Below, one piece after another: positions 42,472 to 50,442 of a stretch of 64,000 nucleotides of DNA. The stretch spans positions 5,394,001-5,458,000 of the forward strand of contig NZ_CP107918.1 of the NCBI RefSeq assembly GCF_036014195.1, in the 5' to 3' direction. The translations under genes and the position numbers were made by a program. Under the pieces are notes generated by a model, which saw nothing but the letters and a program-made list of their open reading frames with translations, did no database searches and was not told the DNA's origin. The stretch is from Streptomyces sp. NBC_00442 (GTDB lineage: Bacteria > Actinomycetota > Actinomycetes > Streptomycetales > Streptomycetaceae). The first letter of the stretch is position 1. Each line of letters begins with the position of its first letter.

Positions 42472-43158
42472 TCATGGATGGTCGCGCAGGGACAGGTCGA
42501 GCAGTTCGAGCACCGCCATGTACGCCCCGTCCGCGTCGCCCTCCCGTACGGACCGCACGACCTCGGCATGGGCGGGCAGCGAATCCTCGTGCCCCCGGGG
42601 GCCCCCGTGCCGGCCCCGGGCCACGAGCGCGGGCACGATCACCCGGCGCAGCTGGTCGAAGAAGCGGTTGTGCGAGGCGGCCAGCAGGGCGGTGTGGAAG
42701 GACGTGTCGGCGCGCACCGCGAGTACGGGGTCGCTTCCGGCCGCGCGCATCGCGTCGAGCGAGGCGTCCAGGGCCGCGAGATCCTCGTCCGTGCGGCGCT
42801 CGGCGGCGAGCGAGGCGGCGGCGGGCTCGATGGCGCGGCGCAGGTCCAGGACGTCGGCGAAGAAGTCGTGCGGCGCACCTGCCGCCAGCTTCCAGCGCAG
42901 GACGTCGCCGTCGAGCAGGTTCCAGTCGGCGCGCGGCCGCACGAACGTGCCGCGTTTCTGCCGCGCGTCGAGCAGCCCCTTGGCGGTGAGCACCTTCACG
43001 GCCTCGCGCAGGACGGTCTGGCTGACGCCCAACTCGGCCATCAGTGCGGGCAGTTCGAGGGTGTCGCCCTCGTCGTACGTGCCGTCGAAGATGCGCAGGG
43101 CCAGCCCCTCGACGGCGGACCGATGGACGCCGCGCCCGATGTAGGTGGCCTCGCTCAC
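42472..43158 (-). CDS. GntR-family regulator, FadR/FCD subfamily
   Basis: A 228-residue regulator. The N-terminal winged helix is SAVEGLALRIFDGTYDEGDTLELPALMAELGVSQTVLREAVKVLTAKGLL. The FCD helical domain that follows has the metal/ligand motif with ADTSFHTALLAASHN and the later HAEVVRSV. FCD members sense organic acids. GTG 43158 follows GGAGCCACCA; the frame beyond it is not supported. No obvious target gene is divergent, so it may act elsewhere or on itself. Confidence 0.92.
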   Translation of the reverse strand: MSEATYIGRGVHRSAVEGLALRIFDGTYDEGDTLELPALMAELGVSQTVLREAVKVLTAKGLLDARQKRGTFVRPRADWNLLDGDVLRWKLAAGAPHDFFADVLDLRRAIEPAAASLAAERRTDEDLAALDASLDAMRAAGSDPVLAVRADTSFHTALLAASHNRFFDQLRRVIVPALVARGRHGGPRGHEDSLPAHAEVVRSVREGDADGAYMAVLELLDLSLRDHP

Positions 43159-43230
43159 TGGTGGCTCCACTCCTCGAAATCGGCCGAACGCTCCCCGGCA
43201 CTCCCCGACGCCAGGTAAAGCGTTGCACAA

Positions 43231-43251
43231 GTATTAGTTAATTAGCAATTA
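43231..43251 (-). promoter_or_regulatory. AT-rich operator candidate upstream of the FadR-type gene
   Basis: In a very GC-rich setting the bases 43231-43251 are mostly A/T. They contain TAATT-AGC-AATTA, a perfect 5-3-5 dyad (43239-43251), next to TAATAC, a -10-like hexamer on the minus strand. A self-binding site is the simplest reading. Confidence 0.45.
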
Positions 43252-43274
43252 ATCGCGCGCGAGGCAAAGGAAAG

Positions 43275-43300
43275 GCCCGGGATCCGATCCGGTCCCGGGC
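43275..43300 (-). terminator. Hairpin downstream of the DUF4383 gene
   Basis: GCCCGGGA and TCCCGGGC pair perfectly around a partly paired ten-base interior, followed on the minus strand by TTTCC. It is placed about 90 bases after the DUF4383 stop. Confidence 0.6.
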
Positions 43301-43386
43301 GGGGTGTGGGGGCTGCGCGGTGGGCGGGTCTGCGGGATGCAGCAGGGGGGGCTGGGGCTGGGGGCTGGGGGCTGCCCTGGAGCGGG

Positions 43387-43902
43387 TCAGAGCTCCTCGG
43401 GGGTCTCGTGGCGCGCCTTCCAGTACGGGTTGTCGTGCGGCAGGAAGCCGGTCACCCGCCCGTACATCCCGAACACCATCAGGAGCAGACCGACCACGAA
43501 GCTGAACAGCACGTTCTGGATCTTGAAGGCGAGGAAATTGTGCGTGGTGTCGAGCAGCGCCAGGTTCACGAACCCGCTGATCAGGAAGAGCACGCCGAGC
43601 ACGATGTTGAGGGTCGAGGCGAAGTTGCCGCCCCTGAACGCCCCGTACAGGAGCAGCAGGCCGACGACGAGGGAAATCACGCTCAGCGCGCCATTGGTGC
43701 TCAGCCCGGCCACGGTGTCGCCGCCCGTGTCGAAGAAGCCGATCTGGTGGACGAGACCGAGGATGCCGAAGACCAGCAGGACCACTCCCATGACTCCGCC
43801 GCCGATGCGGTAGACCCGGTTGAGCCGGTGGTCGACCGGCAGGTGCTCGTTGAGCGAGACCCGGCTGTGGTTGAAGCGCTGCGAAATCGTGTGGGTGGCC
43901 AT
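43387..43902 (-). CDS. DUF4383 four-helix membrane protein
   Basis: A 171-residue protein with a hydrophilic N-terminus (HLPVDHRLNRVYRIGGG) and four hydrophobic helices, ending in a cytoplasmic tail (HDNPYWKARHETPEEL). The LVHQIGFFDTGGDTVAGLSTNGALSVISLVVG segment is typical of DUF4383. The function is unknown. ATG 43902 follows GGAGGG; the upstream extension of the frame is not supported. Confidence 0.88.
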   Translation of the reverse strand: MATHTISQRFNHSRVSLNEHLPVDHRLNRVYRIGGGVMGVVLLVFGILGLVHQIGFFDTGGDTVAGLSTNGALSVISLVVGLLLLYGAFRGGNFASTLNIVLGVLFLISGFVNLALLDTTHNFLAFKIQNVLFSFVVGLLLMVFGMYGRVTGFLPHDNPYWKARHETPEEL

Positions 43903-44091
43903 AGTGGGGGCCCTCCTCATCCCTGGACACGCGGGGCGTACGTACCCGGGCACGGGCAGCGCTCGGGCGTACGTACTCAAGCGTGCGCCCGGCTGCGGCC
44001 GTCAACAACTCAGCGGCGGGGGGAGCGGGACGGAAGGGGGCCGGGTCGAAGGCTCCGGGTGGGGGCCGGGCGGAAGCGGGGGCGGGCCGGG

Positions 44092-45453
44092 TCAGGCGCC
44101 GTGGCCCAGTTCCTCGCGGATGCGGGCCACCACCTGCGCCACGGTCTGCCGCACCGCCTCGGTCTCCGTCAGGAAGTGCCAGTAGTCCGGATGCCTGCCC
44201 TCCAGCGAGGCGATCGCCCGGTCGAGGCGCGCCACCGAATCGTCCAGGGGCCGGGCGTGCCGCGGGTCCGGAGTGGCGCGGCCGGACATCGCCAGGCGCT
44301 GGGCGTCGCGGATCGCGAACCGGGTGCGCTGGATCTCCTGCTGCGGGTCCTTCGCCACGGCGTCGAGCCGGCGCAGCCGGTCCCCGGCCGCCGACACGGC
44401 CTCGTCCGTGGAGTTGAGCAGCGCCCGCACCGTACTCAGGCGCGACGTCGCGTCCGCCCACCGCTGCTCCTCGCGCGCCGCGGCGGCCTCCTTGAGCTTG
44501 TCCTCGGCCTGCCGTACGGAGACGGCGGCCTGCTCGGGGACCTGCTGGAGATCCTGCCAGCAGGCGGCGGTGAAGCGGCGGCGCAGCTCGCTCAGGACCG
44601 GGTCGACCTGGCCGGCCCGGGTGGTGAGCGCCTGGGCCCGGGTGCGCAGCGACACCAGCCTGCGGTCGATCTCGGCGGCCTTGGCGGGCAGTTGCTCGGC
44701 CTCGGCCCGCAGCGCCTCGGCGTCCCGCAGCACGCGGTCGGCGCGCTGGATCGTCTCCGGCACGCCGTGCTGCCCGGCGCCCTGGTTGAGCTTGGTGAGC
44801 TCCGGGCCGAGCGCGGCGAGCCGGGCCGCGAGGTCGTCGGCGCGCAGCCCCGACGCCCGCACAGAGTCGAGGGCGGTGCTGGCGCCGAGCAGCGCGTGCC
44901 GGGCCCGCTCGACGGCGGGGGCGAGCCGGGCGAGCTGGGCCTCGGCGGTGTCGAGGAGCGGGCGCAGGCTGCGCTCGAAGCGGTCGAGCTCGCCCTTCAC
45001 CCGGACCAGTTCGTCCTTGGCCGCCGTCAGCTCGGTACGCGCACGCGAGGCCACGGAGGCGTCCAGGTCGTCGCGGTCGAGATCGTGGGCGTCGACGGCG
45101 GTGATGTACTGGTTGGAGACCTCGTCGATACGGCGCCCGAGGGCCGCGAAGTCGTCGGCGGCCCGGCGGCCCGCCTGCGAACCGTCCACGGCCGTGATCG
45201 TCTCGATGGAGATCCGCAGGTCGCGCTGGGCGGTGTCGAGTTCGTAGAACGCGGCCGCCGCGGCGTCCTTGGCGGCCTGCGCGTCCGCCCGCACACTCTC
45301 ACCGCGCCCGCCGAACCACCGCCGCGTGCCGCCCCCGGCGAACGCGCCGGGCAGCACCGCGGCACCGAGCACCACGGGGAACACCATGAGCGCCAGCACG
45401 TCCCGGACGGTGGCACCCGCTCTGCTGTACGGCCGCGCGTGTGTCGCCGTCAC
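44092..45453 (-). CDS. Coiled-coil membrane-anchored protein, unknown function
   Basis: A 453-residue protein with one N-terminal hydrophobic helix (VLALMVFPVVLGAAVLPGAFAGGG, about 18-42), then almost wholly helical heptad-rich sequence with many Ala, Leu, Glu and Arg residues. It resembles septum- or wall-linked coiled-coil proteins in layout only; I see no named domain. GTG 45453 has GGGAGAGG upstream. Homologues in other Streptomyces would be the best clue. Confidence 0.75.
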   Translation of the reverse strand: MTATHARPYSRAGATVRDVLALMVFPVVLGAAVLPGAFAGGGTRRWFGGRGESVRADAQAAKDAAAAAFYELDTAQRDLRISIETITAVDGSQAGRRAADDFAALGRRIDEVSNQYITAVDAHDLDRDDLDASVASRARTELTAAKDELVRVKGELDRFERSLRPLLDTAEAQLARLAPAVERARHALLGASTALDSVRASGLRADDLAARLAALGPELTKLNQGAGQHGVPETIQRADRVLRDAEALRAEAEQLPAKAAEIDRRLVSLRTRAQALTTRAGQVDPVLSELRRRFTAACWQDLQQVPEQAAVSVRQAEDKLKEAAAAREEQRWADATSRLSTVRALLNSTDEAVSAAGDRLRRLDAVAKDPQQEIQRTRFAIRDAQRLAMSGRATPDPRHARPLDDSVARLDRAIASLEGRHPDYWHFLTETEAVRQTVAQVVARIREELGHGA

Positions 45454-45614
45454 ATCCCTCTCCCGTGCTGTGTCGCCCTGCCCGGTCCATTCTCCCACCA
45501 GGTAAGGACGAACACACGGCCCGGTCAGTTCACGCTTCTCCCTCGCTTCTCGACGGGGTCATCGGGTCTCGGCGGGTTCATCGGTTCCCGGCGGTTCGTC
45601 GACTCCCGGCGGGT

Positions 45615-46373
45615 TCAGCTGTGCCGGATGGTGACCCGGCCGTCGTCGCTGCGCGCGGTCAGCACGTGCGGACTGGATGCGGAGCGGTCCACGCCCACGT
45701 CGACGCGGCCGTCGTCCGACCGGGCCGCGACCTTGTACGTACCCTGCGGCACGGTGAGGTCGACCCGGCCGTCGTCGCTGGTGGCCGCGACGTTGTCGGG
45801 GACCACGGCGAAGGTCAGCGCCACCCGGCCGCTGTCCGAGCCGGCCCGTACGGTCCCGGCCCGGAGGCCCTCGCCGTCGATGCGCCCGTTGTCGCTGGTC
45901 ATGTCCAGCGGTCCCGAGGAGTCCTTGACCGTGACCCGGCCGTTGTCGCAGACGATCTTCAGCGGGGTGTCGAACCCGCTCGCCTCGACCCGGCCGTCGG
46001 CGTCGTGCACGGTCACCGCCACCCCGCGCGGTACCTTCACCTCGTGCCGGGCGTCGCAGCTCTTGATCAGCCCGCCGCACTTCACGGTGAGGCTCAGCGT
46101 GCGGCCGTCCAGGGCCCAGCTCGCGTCGGGCCCGCTGCCGAACGCGGCCCAGCCGTCCACCTGGCGGTCGACCTCGACGTCCCGCACGTCGGCGGGTGTC
46201 ACGACGAGCGTGGAACGGCCGGCCTCGATGGTCAGCGCCTTCCCGGCAAAGGCGAAGTTCTTGTGCTCGACGGGCGCGTCCGAGGGGTCCGAACTCCCGC
46301 ACCCCGTGAGCGTGAACGCCAGCAGCCCGGCCCCGCCCGCGGCGAGCAGCGTGGTGCGACGGCACAATGCCAT
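45615..46373 (-). CDS. DUF4097-type beta-helix lipoprotein
   Basis: A 252-residue protein with a signal and lipobox (AFTLTGCGSSDPSD, Cys25). Regular beta-strand repeats follow, each with a DGRV/DNGR turn: DADGRVEASG, CDNGRVTVKD, SDNGRIDGEG, SDSGRVALTF, SDDGRVDLTV, SDDGRVDVGV, SDDGRVTIRH. This is the DUF4097 beta-solenoid pattern. It is likely attached to the outer face of the membrane; the role is unknown. Confidence 0.87.
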   Translation of the reverse strand: MALCRRTTLLAAGGAGLLAFTLTGCGSSDPSDAPVEHKNFAFAGKALTIEAGRSTLVVTPADVRDVEVDRQVDGWAAFGSGPDASWALDGRTLSLTVKCGGLIKSCDARHEVKVPRGVAVTVHDADGRVEASGFDTPLKIVCDNGRVTVKDSSGPLDMTSDNGRIDGEGLRAGTVRAGSDSGRVALTFAVVPDNVAATSDDGRVDLTVPQGTYKVAARSDDGRVDVGVDRSASSPHVLTARSDDGRVTIRHS

Positions 46374-46579
46374 GGTGATCTTCCCCCTGTATTGCCTGTA
46401 TGGCCCGCGGTGGCCGTGCCGCCCGTGCGGCCGTGTGCCCCCACGCTAGGCAATTCGGCTCCCGCCCGCCCTGGAGCCTGCCTCCGAACCCACCCTGGTG
46501 CCAGCCCCACCCCGGGCCCGCCCCACGATCTGGTTTGCGGCGGCACCCCGTGCGCCATGTACGCTGTCCCTCCATCCAC

Positions 46580-46654
46580 GGGTGTGTAGCTCAGGGGTAG
46601 AGCGCTGCTCTTACAAAGCAGATGTCGGCGGTTCGAAACCGTCCACGCCCACCA
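46580..46654 (+). tRNA. tRNA-Val (anticodon TAC), CCA encoded
   Basis: It folds completely: acceptor GGGTGTG/CACGCCC with one G-U pair, D arm GCTC-AGGGGTA-GAGC, anticodon stem CTGCT/AGCAG with loop CTTACAA (anticodon TAC), T arm GGCGG-TTCGAAA-CCGTC, discriminator A and genomic CCA. Phage-type genes begin just downstream, so its 3' end is the likely attachment site; the host gene is left intact. Confidence 0.97.
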
Positions 46655-46678
46655 GATGACAGGCGGCGTCGGCTGCTT

Positions 46679-46714
46679 GAGGCCCAGGTCGTCGCGTTGC
46701 ACGACCTGGGCCTC
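46679..46714 (+). terminator. Terminator of the tRNA-Val transcript
   Basis: GAGGCCCAGGTCGT and its exact complement form a 14-bp stem around an eight-base loop, 24 bases after the tRNA. Confidence 0.85.
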
Positions 46715-46827
46715 AGTCGTTTCTGAACGTTCTGACTACGCGTCAACCCAGTCTCGCTACAGTCCTACTACGAGACCCCGGCTCCTAAATATCTCCTAAC
46801 GGATCTTCACCGTTGCCGCAGCTCAGG

Positions 46828-46881
46828 GCACACCAGCGGCGGCCCCCCTCCCTGTGATGGAGGGGGGCCGCCTTGTGTGCC
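46828..46881. terminator. Large two-part hairpin near the prophage left end
   Basis: The inner stem GGCGGCCCCCCTCC pairs perfectly over 14 bp, and the flanking GGCACAC/GTGTGCC extends it by seven more across a small internal loop. It insulates the tRNA side from the phage side. Confidence 0.8.
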
Positions 46882-46977
46882 GCGAGACGCTTACTACAGG
46901 GCCACCTGTGCGGCATCTCGCGGCAGCTTGTGGAGGTGTGACTGTTCTCCTTGCCTAACGGTTACCTGGTCACACCG

Positions 46978-47001
46978 TTGTTCACACGATCGAGTGAACA
47001 A
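46978..47001. promoter_or_regulatory. Near-perfect 24-bp palindrome, probable operator
   Basis: TTGTTCAC-ACGATCGA-GTGAACAA is symmetric at all but one base pair per half, including the CGATCG centre. It lies about 170 bases upstream of the XRE regulator in the control region of the prophage and looks like a repressor or excision-factor site. Confidence 0.55.
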
Positions 47002-47026
47002 GCATTCGAATTACGGACACTACCCG

Positions 47027-47062
47027 CAGCCCTGCGGCATATGCCGGTGCGCCGCAGGGCTG
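47027..47062. terminator. 12-bp hairpin in the prophage control region
   Basis: CAGCCCTGCGGC and its exact complement enclose a 12-base loop that itself contains GGCATATGCC. It could be a terminator or a structured leader of the XRE message. Confidence 0.55.
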
Positions 47063-47170
47063 TGCGAGCGGGGCGCCCCGGGAGGGGTCGGACCTCAGTC
47101 TCGTTTCATGATCATAAAAAGCCTCAAAGTAGCTGCTGACTTATGATCTTGATCGGTCGAGCGTTTGGGA

Positions 47171-47401
47171 GTGCTCGCCGATCAGCCCGACTGGATCTCT
47201 ACCGCTCGACAGCGGCTGGGCCGGCGTATCCGAGACGCACGCATGGACGCGGATCTAACCCAAGAGGAGCTCGCTGAGCGGGCTCGGATTGACCGATCGA
47301 CGATCCAGCGGATCGAGCTGGGTCAGAACGACGCACGTTTCAGTCACCTCCTGATGATCAGCGAGGCCATCCGCGTACCGCTGCGGGACCTCATGCCATG
47401 A
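47171..47401 (+). CDS. XRE-family HTH regulator, phage repressor-like
   Basis: A 76-residue single-domain protein. The HTH is LGRRIRDARMDADLTQEELAERARIDRSTIQRIELGQNDARFSHLLMISEAIRVPL. It lacks a dimerisation or cleavage domain, so it is not a full LexA-like repressor and may control the early region by simple binding. The start is GTG 47171; a TTG at 47165 is possible. It is the first phage gene after the attachment region and has its own promoter and terminator. Confidence 0.85.
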   Translation: MLADQPDWISTARQRLGRRIRDARMDADLTQEELAERARIDRSTIQRIELGQNDARFSHLLMISEAIRVPLRDLMP

Positions 47402-47435
47402 CCGGCGGGGGCTGGGCCGGATACGTGAGTGAACC

Positions 47436-47462
47436 ATCCGTTTCCGGCTAGCGGAAGCGGAT
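47436..47462 (+). terminator. Terminator after the XRE gene
   Basis: ATCCGTTTCCG-GCTAG-CGGAAGCGGAT has 10 of 11 arm bases paired and follows the XRE stop by 35 bases. Confidence 0.65.
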
Positions 47463-47628
47463 TGCACATACACGCACGTGCTGTTTCTTGCAGTGGACAC
47501 TCACCCTGCCGTGCCCGGACCTGCAAGGGAAGGGTGCGCGCGCATATATGCACAACTCGCAGGTGCGCTTCCATCACACCCCGTGTGTTCCCGTGACCGC
47601 TCGTCAATCCGTGGCCTGAGCTGCGGGG

Positions 47629-47796
47629 TTACCGTCGCGGAGCGCGACAGGCCGGATCGCCCTTGACGTGCCGGTAGTTGTCCGGGCGGGCCCCGCTCAT
47701 CGAGGCGCCGGCCTCGGTCTCTCGGATCCTGATGGCGGCGCCCTCGATCGGGCGGTCGCAGTAGAGGCAGAACTTGATGCGGCTCATCGCGGTCAT
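47629..47796 (-). CDS. Small zinc-ribbon-like phage protein, 55 aa
   Basis: Read directly from the minus strand: it starts MTAMSRIKFCLYCDRPIEG, with a CxxC knuckle at residues 10-13 and one more Cys near the end (DPACRAPRR). Such short single-knuckle proteins are common in actinophage early regions. The start overlaps the stop of the gene at 48056 (ATGA-type overlap) and GGAGG sits nine bases upstream, which supports a genuine gene despite its size. Confidence 0.7.
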   Translation of the reverse strand: MTAMSRIKFCLYCDRPIEGAAIRIRETEAGASMSGARPDNYRHVKGDPACRAPRR

Positions 47797-48056
47797 GAGG
47801 CTCGCCTCCTGGGTCCGGTCTGGACGGGTACGAGAAGGAGGTGGGCGATGCGCTCGGCGCAGCCGGCCTCATGGCCGCGCTCGCCGATTTCGTAGCCGAA
47901 GCTGGTGACGTAGCGGTCGCCTTCCGTGGCAATGTTCTCGGTGAGCATCTCGTGGAGGGGGTTGGCCGCCTGCAGGGTGGTCTCGCTGTCGGTGAGGTCG
48001 ACGGTGAGGCCGCGGTCCTGGAGGTGGCCTGCGAGTTTCTGCAGGTCGGTGTCCAT
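47793..48056 (-). CDS. Hypothetical phage protein, 87 aa
   Basis: A soluble acidic protein (TDLQKLAGHLQDRGLTVDLTDSETTLQAANPLHEMLTENIATEGDRYVTSFGYEIGERGHEAGCAERIAHLL). I do not recognise a family. It is translationally coupled to the zinc-ribbon gene that follows and divergent from the SLOG gene, with 63 bases between them. Confidence 0.72.
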   Translation of the reverse strand: MDTDLQKLAGHLQDRGLTVDLTDSETTLQAANPLHEMLTENIATEGDRYVTSFGYEIGERGHEAGCAERIAHLLLVPVQTGPRRRAS

Positions 48057-48119
48057 GCAGGAATGATCTCAACGGGGAGGTCTGGGCGGGATAGGACACC
48101 CTATGACACGGAGTTGATC

Positions 48120-48566
48120 ATGCGGACGGTGGCGATCACGGGCACGCGCAAGACCGGGCACCGCAGCCTGGACGAGTACGCCGGCTTGTTCGCGGCGTAC
48201 CTCCGGCCGTTTGCCGACAGCCACTTCTACATCGGCGGGGCCAGCGGCATTGACTCCATGACCTTGCTGTGGCTCGCGGGCAACACCAGTGCCCAGCTCA
48301 CTGTCGTCGCTCCCGGCACCGTCGACCAGCAGCCGGCCGATGCCCGCCAGGCCATCGCCCGGACCAGGGACCGCATCAAGGAGATCGTCGAGCTCAAGGC
48401 CGGCGAGCTCCGCACCCCCGCCTACCATGCCCGGAACCGGTGGATGGTCGACCACGCGTCCATGGCCATCGGATTCCCGAACGCCCAAGACCCGACGGGC
48501 GGGACGTGGCAGACCCTCAACTACACGGCGGAGCAGAGGAAACCACGGCTGATCGTGCCCGTGTAA
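48120..48566 (+). CDS. SLOG/DprA-like Rossmann-fold protein, 148 aa
   Basis: A 148-residue protein with the SLOG pattern: an N-terminal strand MRTVAITGTRKTG, the glycine-rich loop FYIGGASGIDSMTLLWLAG, a variable strand LTVVAPGTVDQQP, the segment YHARNRWMVDHASMAIGFPN, and GGTWQTLNYTAEQRKPRLIVPV. SLOG domains bind nucleotides, DNA or cytokinin-like ligands; in defence systems some sense NAD-derived signals (TIR-SLOG pairs). This one stands alone beside an HTH/TPR regulator 25 bases downstream. Role unknown; a ligand-binding or nucleotide-processing function is an inference from the fold. Confidence 0.8.
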   Translation: MRTVAITGTRKTGHRSLDEYAGLFAAYLRPFADSHFYIGGASGIDSMTLLWLAGNTSAQLTVVAPGTVDQQPADARQAIARTRDRIKEIVELKAGELRTPAYHARNRWMVDHASMAIGFPNAQDPTGGTWQTLNYTAEQRKPRLIVPV

Positions 48567-48591
48567 GCGGGATTTGCGCCACGATGGCCTG

Positions 48592-49929
48592 ATGGACGAG
48601 AGAGCGGCCGGCGCGACAACCCTGAAACGGCTGCGCCAGCGCCGCGGCCTGTCCCTCGCCGACACCGCGCGCGCCCTGATCGCGATCGCCCGGCGAATCG
48701 GCCAGCCCGGAGCGTCCCTGCCCACGGTGGCCGGGCTGCAACGGTCCGTCTCACGCTGGGAGTCGACGAAGCCGACGCTGCCGGACGCGCGACACCAGCT
48801 GCTCCTCGCCCACCTGTACGGCCGCACCCCGGCCGGGTCGATCGCCCTTGGCGCCGGCTCGGACTTCGCCGAGCTACTAGACGCGCTCACTCATCTCGGC
48901 GAGGGTGCGGGCCAGGTGGCTGAGCTGCGGTCGATGCTGGTGCGGACGGCCACCGATCAGGGCGGCGGGATGCTGGCCTTGCTGTCCACGGGCGCGCAGG
49001 CCGGTCTCGCTGCGGCCATCGCCGATCCGTCCCGCGTTGACGACGATCTGGTGGCCGGGCTGTCGACGGTCGTCTCGGATGTCAACGCGCAGGTCGGCAG
49101 CCTGCCTTTCGTGCGCCTGCAGCTTCTCCTCGCCCCGACGCTGGAGGCCTGCCGCCAACTCGCCGTCGGCCCCGTCCCTGAGCCGCTGCTCCCCCGCCTG
49201 CGGGGCGTGTCGGTGGCCGCGCACACGCTGGCCGGACGGTTGGCGTTCGAGACCCGCGACGATGCCGCCTCCCGCGGCCTGTACGCGACGGCGACCCGGG
49301 AGGCTGGGCTGCTGGACCCGTGGCGGCGGGCCACGGTCCACATGAGCCACGCTCTGACCACGCTGTATTCGACGCAGGGCCTCGACGGCGCCCGAACGTT
49401 GGTGGACGACGCGGTGCGGGACGCCCGTACCGGGGGCAGCGTTGTCGTGCGGGCCCGTGCCCACGCACTGCAGGCGGAGATCGCGGCTCGGGCGGGTGAG
49501 GAGCGGCAGGCGCAGGCCGCTCTGGGGCTGGCCTGGTACGACTTGGAGCGTGACCACCAGGGCGACCCGTCGGCAAGCAGTTTCAGCCCGGGACATCTGC
49601 GCGGGTTCGAGGGCGTCTGTGAGCTATACGTCGGCGACGCCGCCTTGGCCCACGACCGCTTCGCTGCCGCGGCCGGCGCCTTGTCGGCACCTAGGGAGCA
49701 GGTGCAGCGCGCGATCGCGGCGACGGATCAGGCGCTGGCCAGGATCCGGCTGGATGACCCGCGGTCGGCGGCTGAGCTGTTGCACGAGTGCGTGCTGGCC
49801 GCGGCATCAACTGGGGGCCGGGTGCCGGCGATTCGGCTTCGGCGGGCTCGTCGGGAACTACGGCCGTGGCGGCGCGAGGACTGGGTTGCCGACCTTGATG
49901 ATCATCTGATGGACGTGCTCGGTTCCTGA
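48592..49929 (+). CDS. HTH (XRE) plus TPR-repeat regulator, 445 aa
   Basis: The N-terminal HTH is LKRLRQRRGLSLADTARALIAIARRIGQPGASLPTVAGLQRSVSRWESTKPTLPDARHQLLLAHLYG. The remaining 370 residues are Ala/Leu-rich helical pairs of TPR type (for example LRGFEGVCELYVGDAALAHDRFAAAAGAL and VQRAIAATDQALARIRLDDPRSAAELLHEC). This layout is widespread in Streptomyces as ligand- or peptide-responding regulators. It lies 25 bases after the SLOG gene, same strand, and probably shares its transcript. No clear ribosome site is seen. Confidence 0.85.
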   Translation: MDERAAGATTLKRLRQRRGLSLADTARALIAIARRIGQPGASLPTVAGLQRSVSRWESTKPTLPDARHQLLLAHLYGRTPAGSIALGAGSDFAELLDALTHLGEGAGQVAELRSMLVRTATDQGGGMLALLSTGAQAGLAAAIADPSRVDDDLVAGLSTVVSDVNAQVGSLPFVRLQLLLAPTLEACRQLAVGPVPEPLLPRLRGVSVAAHTLAGRLAFETRDDAASRGLYATATREAGLLDPWRRATVHMSHALTTLYSTQGLDGARTLVDDAVRDARTGGSVVVRARAHALQAEIAARAGEERQAQAALGLAWYDLERDHQGDPSASSFSPGHLRGFEGVCELYVGDAALAHDRFAAAAGALSAPREQVQRAIAATDQALARIRLDDPRSAAELLHECVLAAASTGGRVPAIRLRRARRELRPWRREDWVADLDDHLMDVLGS

Positions 49930-49971
49930 CGGGGCAGTCCGATTGTCAGTGCCCGGCAGTAGCCTTGATCC

Positions 49972-50154
49972 ATGCCTACTACACCTGCCACCCCGCGTCC
50001 CTCCGCGCGCCCCGCGTCGGTGGTCAACGCCGAGATCCGTGGGCTCGTCGAGGCCGGCGGGCTCGGGTCGGACGAGTACGAGCTGCTGCTCGTCGAGTGG
50101 GAGGCCGCGGTGCGGTCGGAGGGCCTGCGCAGCGACGTGACGAAGGCGGCATAG
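49972..50154 (+). CDS. Hypothetical phage protein, 60 aa
   Basis: A short acidic protein (ARPASVVNAEIRGLVEAGGLGSDEYELLLVEWEAAVRSEGLRSDVTKAA) with no recognised domain. It is closely followed by the gene at 50166 and probably shares a transcript with it. Confidence 0.6.
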   Translation: MPTTPATPRPSARPASVVNAEIRGLVEAGGLGSDEYELLLVEWEAAVRSEGLRSDVTKAA

Positions 50155-50165
50155 GATCCAGCCTC

Positions 50166-50441
50166 GTGGCTGAGACTGATATCCCCGAGACCCCTGAGCA
50201 GGCGCGCGAGACGGCGCGTCAGGCCGACCATGCGCGGCTGGTAGAGCTGAAACGATCCGCCGAAGCCGCCCGCGCCGAGGTGCAGGCGGGCGCCTACTAC
50301 GAGGGCGCGTGGGATCCGTGGCGGAAGCTCGCCGAGGAGTACCAGGTCGAGCTGACCGCGCACGTCAAGGAGTACGGCGGCAACCGGTACGAGGTGGAGA
50401 AGAGCGTCTGGGCCGCCCTCCATGAGGCTGAGGCCGCCTGA
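50166..50441 (+). CDS. Hypothetical helical phage protein, 91 aa
   Basis: A highly helical, charged protein (TPEQARETARQADHARLVELKRSAEAARAEVQAGAYYEGAWDPWRKLAEEYQVELTAHVKEYGGNRYEVEKSVWAALHEAEAA). No family is recognised. GTG 50166 follows the stop of the previous gene by 11 bases. It is convergent with the DUF6221 gene. Confidence 0.68.
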   Translation: MAETDIPETPEQARETARQADHARLVELKRSAEAARAEVQAGAYYEGAWDPWRKLAEEYQVELTAHVKEYGGNRYEVEKSVWAALHEAEAA

Positions 50442-50442
50442 G

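Larger units (their letters stand above)
46655..47170. other. Gene-free control and probable attL region of the prophage
   Basis: There is no credible gene here. The region holds two strong terminators, a 12-bp hairpin, a near-perfect 24-bp palindrome, an inverted repeat GTCTCG/CGAGAC (46751-46776), and CTCCTAA twice 11 bases apart (46782, 46793), which could be integrase arm sites. TATGAT (47142-47147) is a good -10 for the XRE gene that follows. Confidence 0.6.

Noticed and set aside
46951..47139. Short plus-strand open frame in the prophage control region
   Set aside because: It runs through a palindrome and a 12-bp hairpin, has no ribosome site and odd composition.
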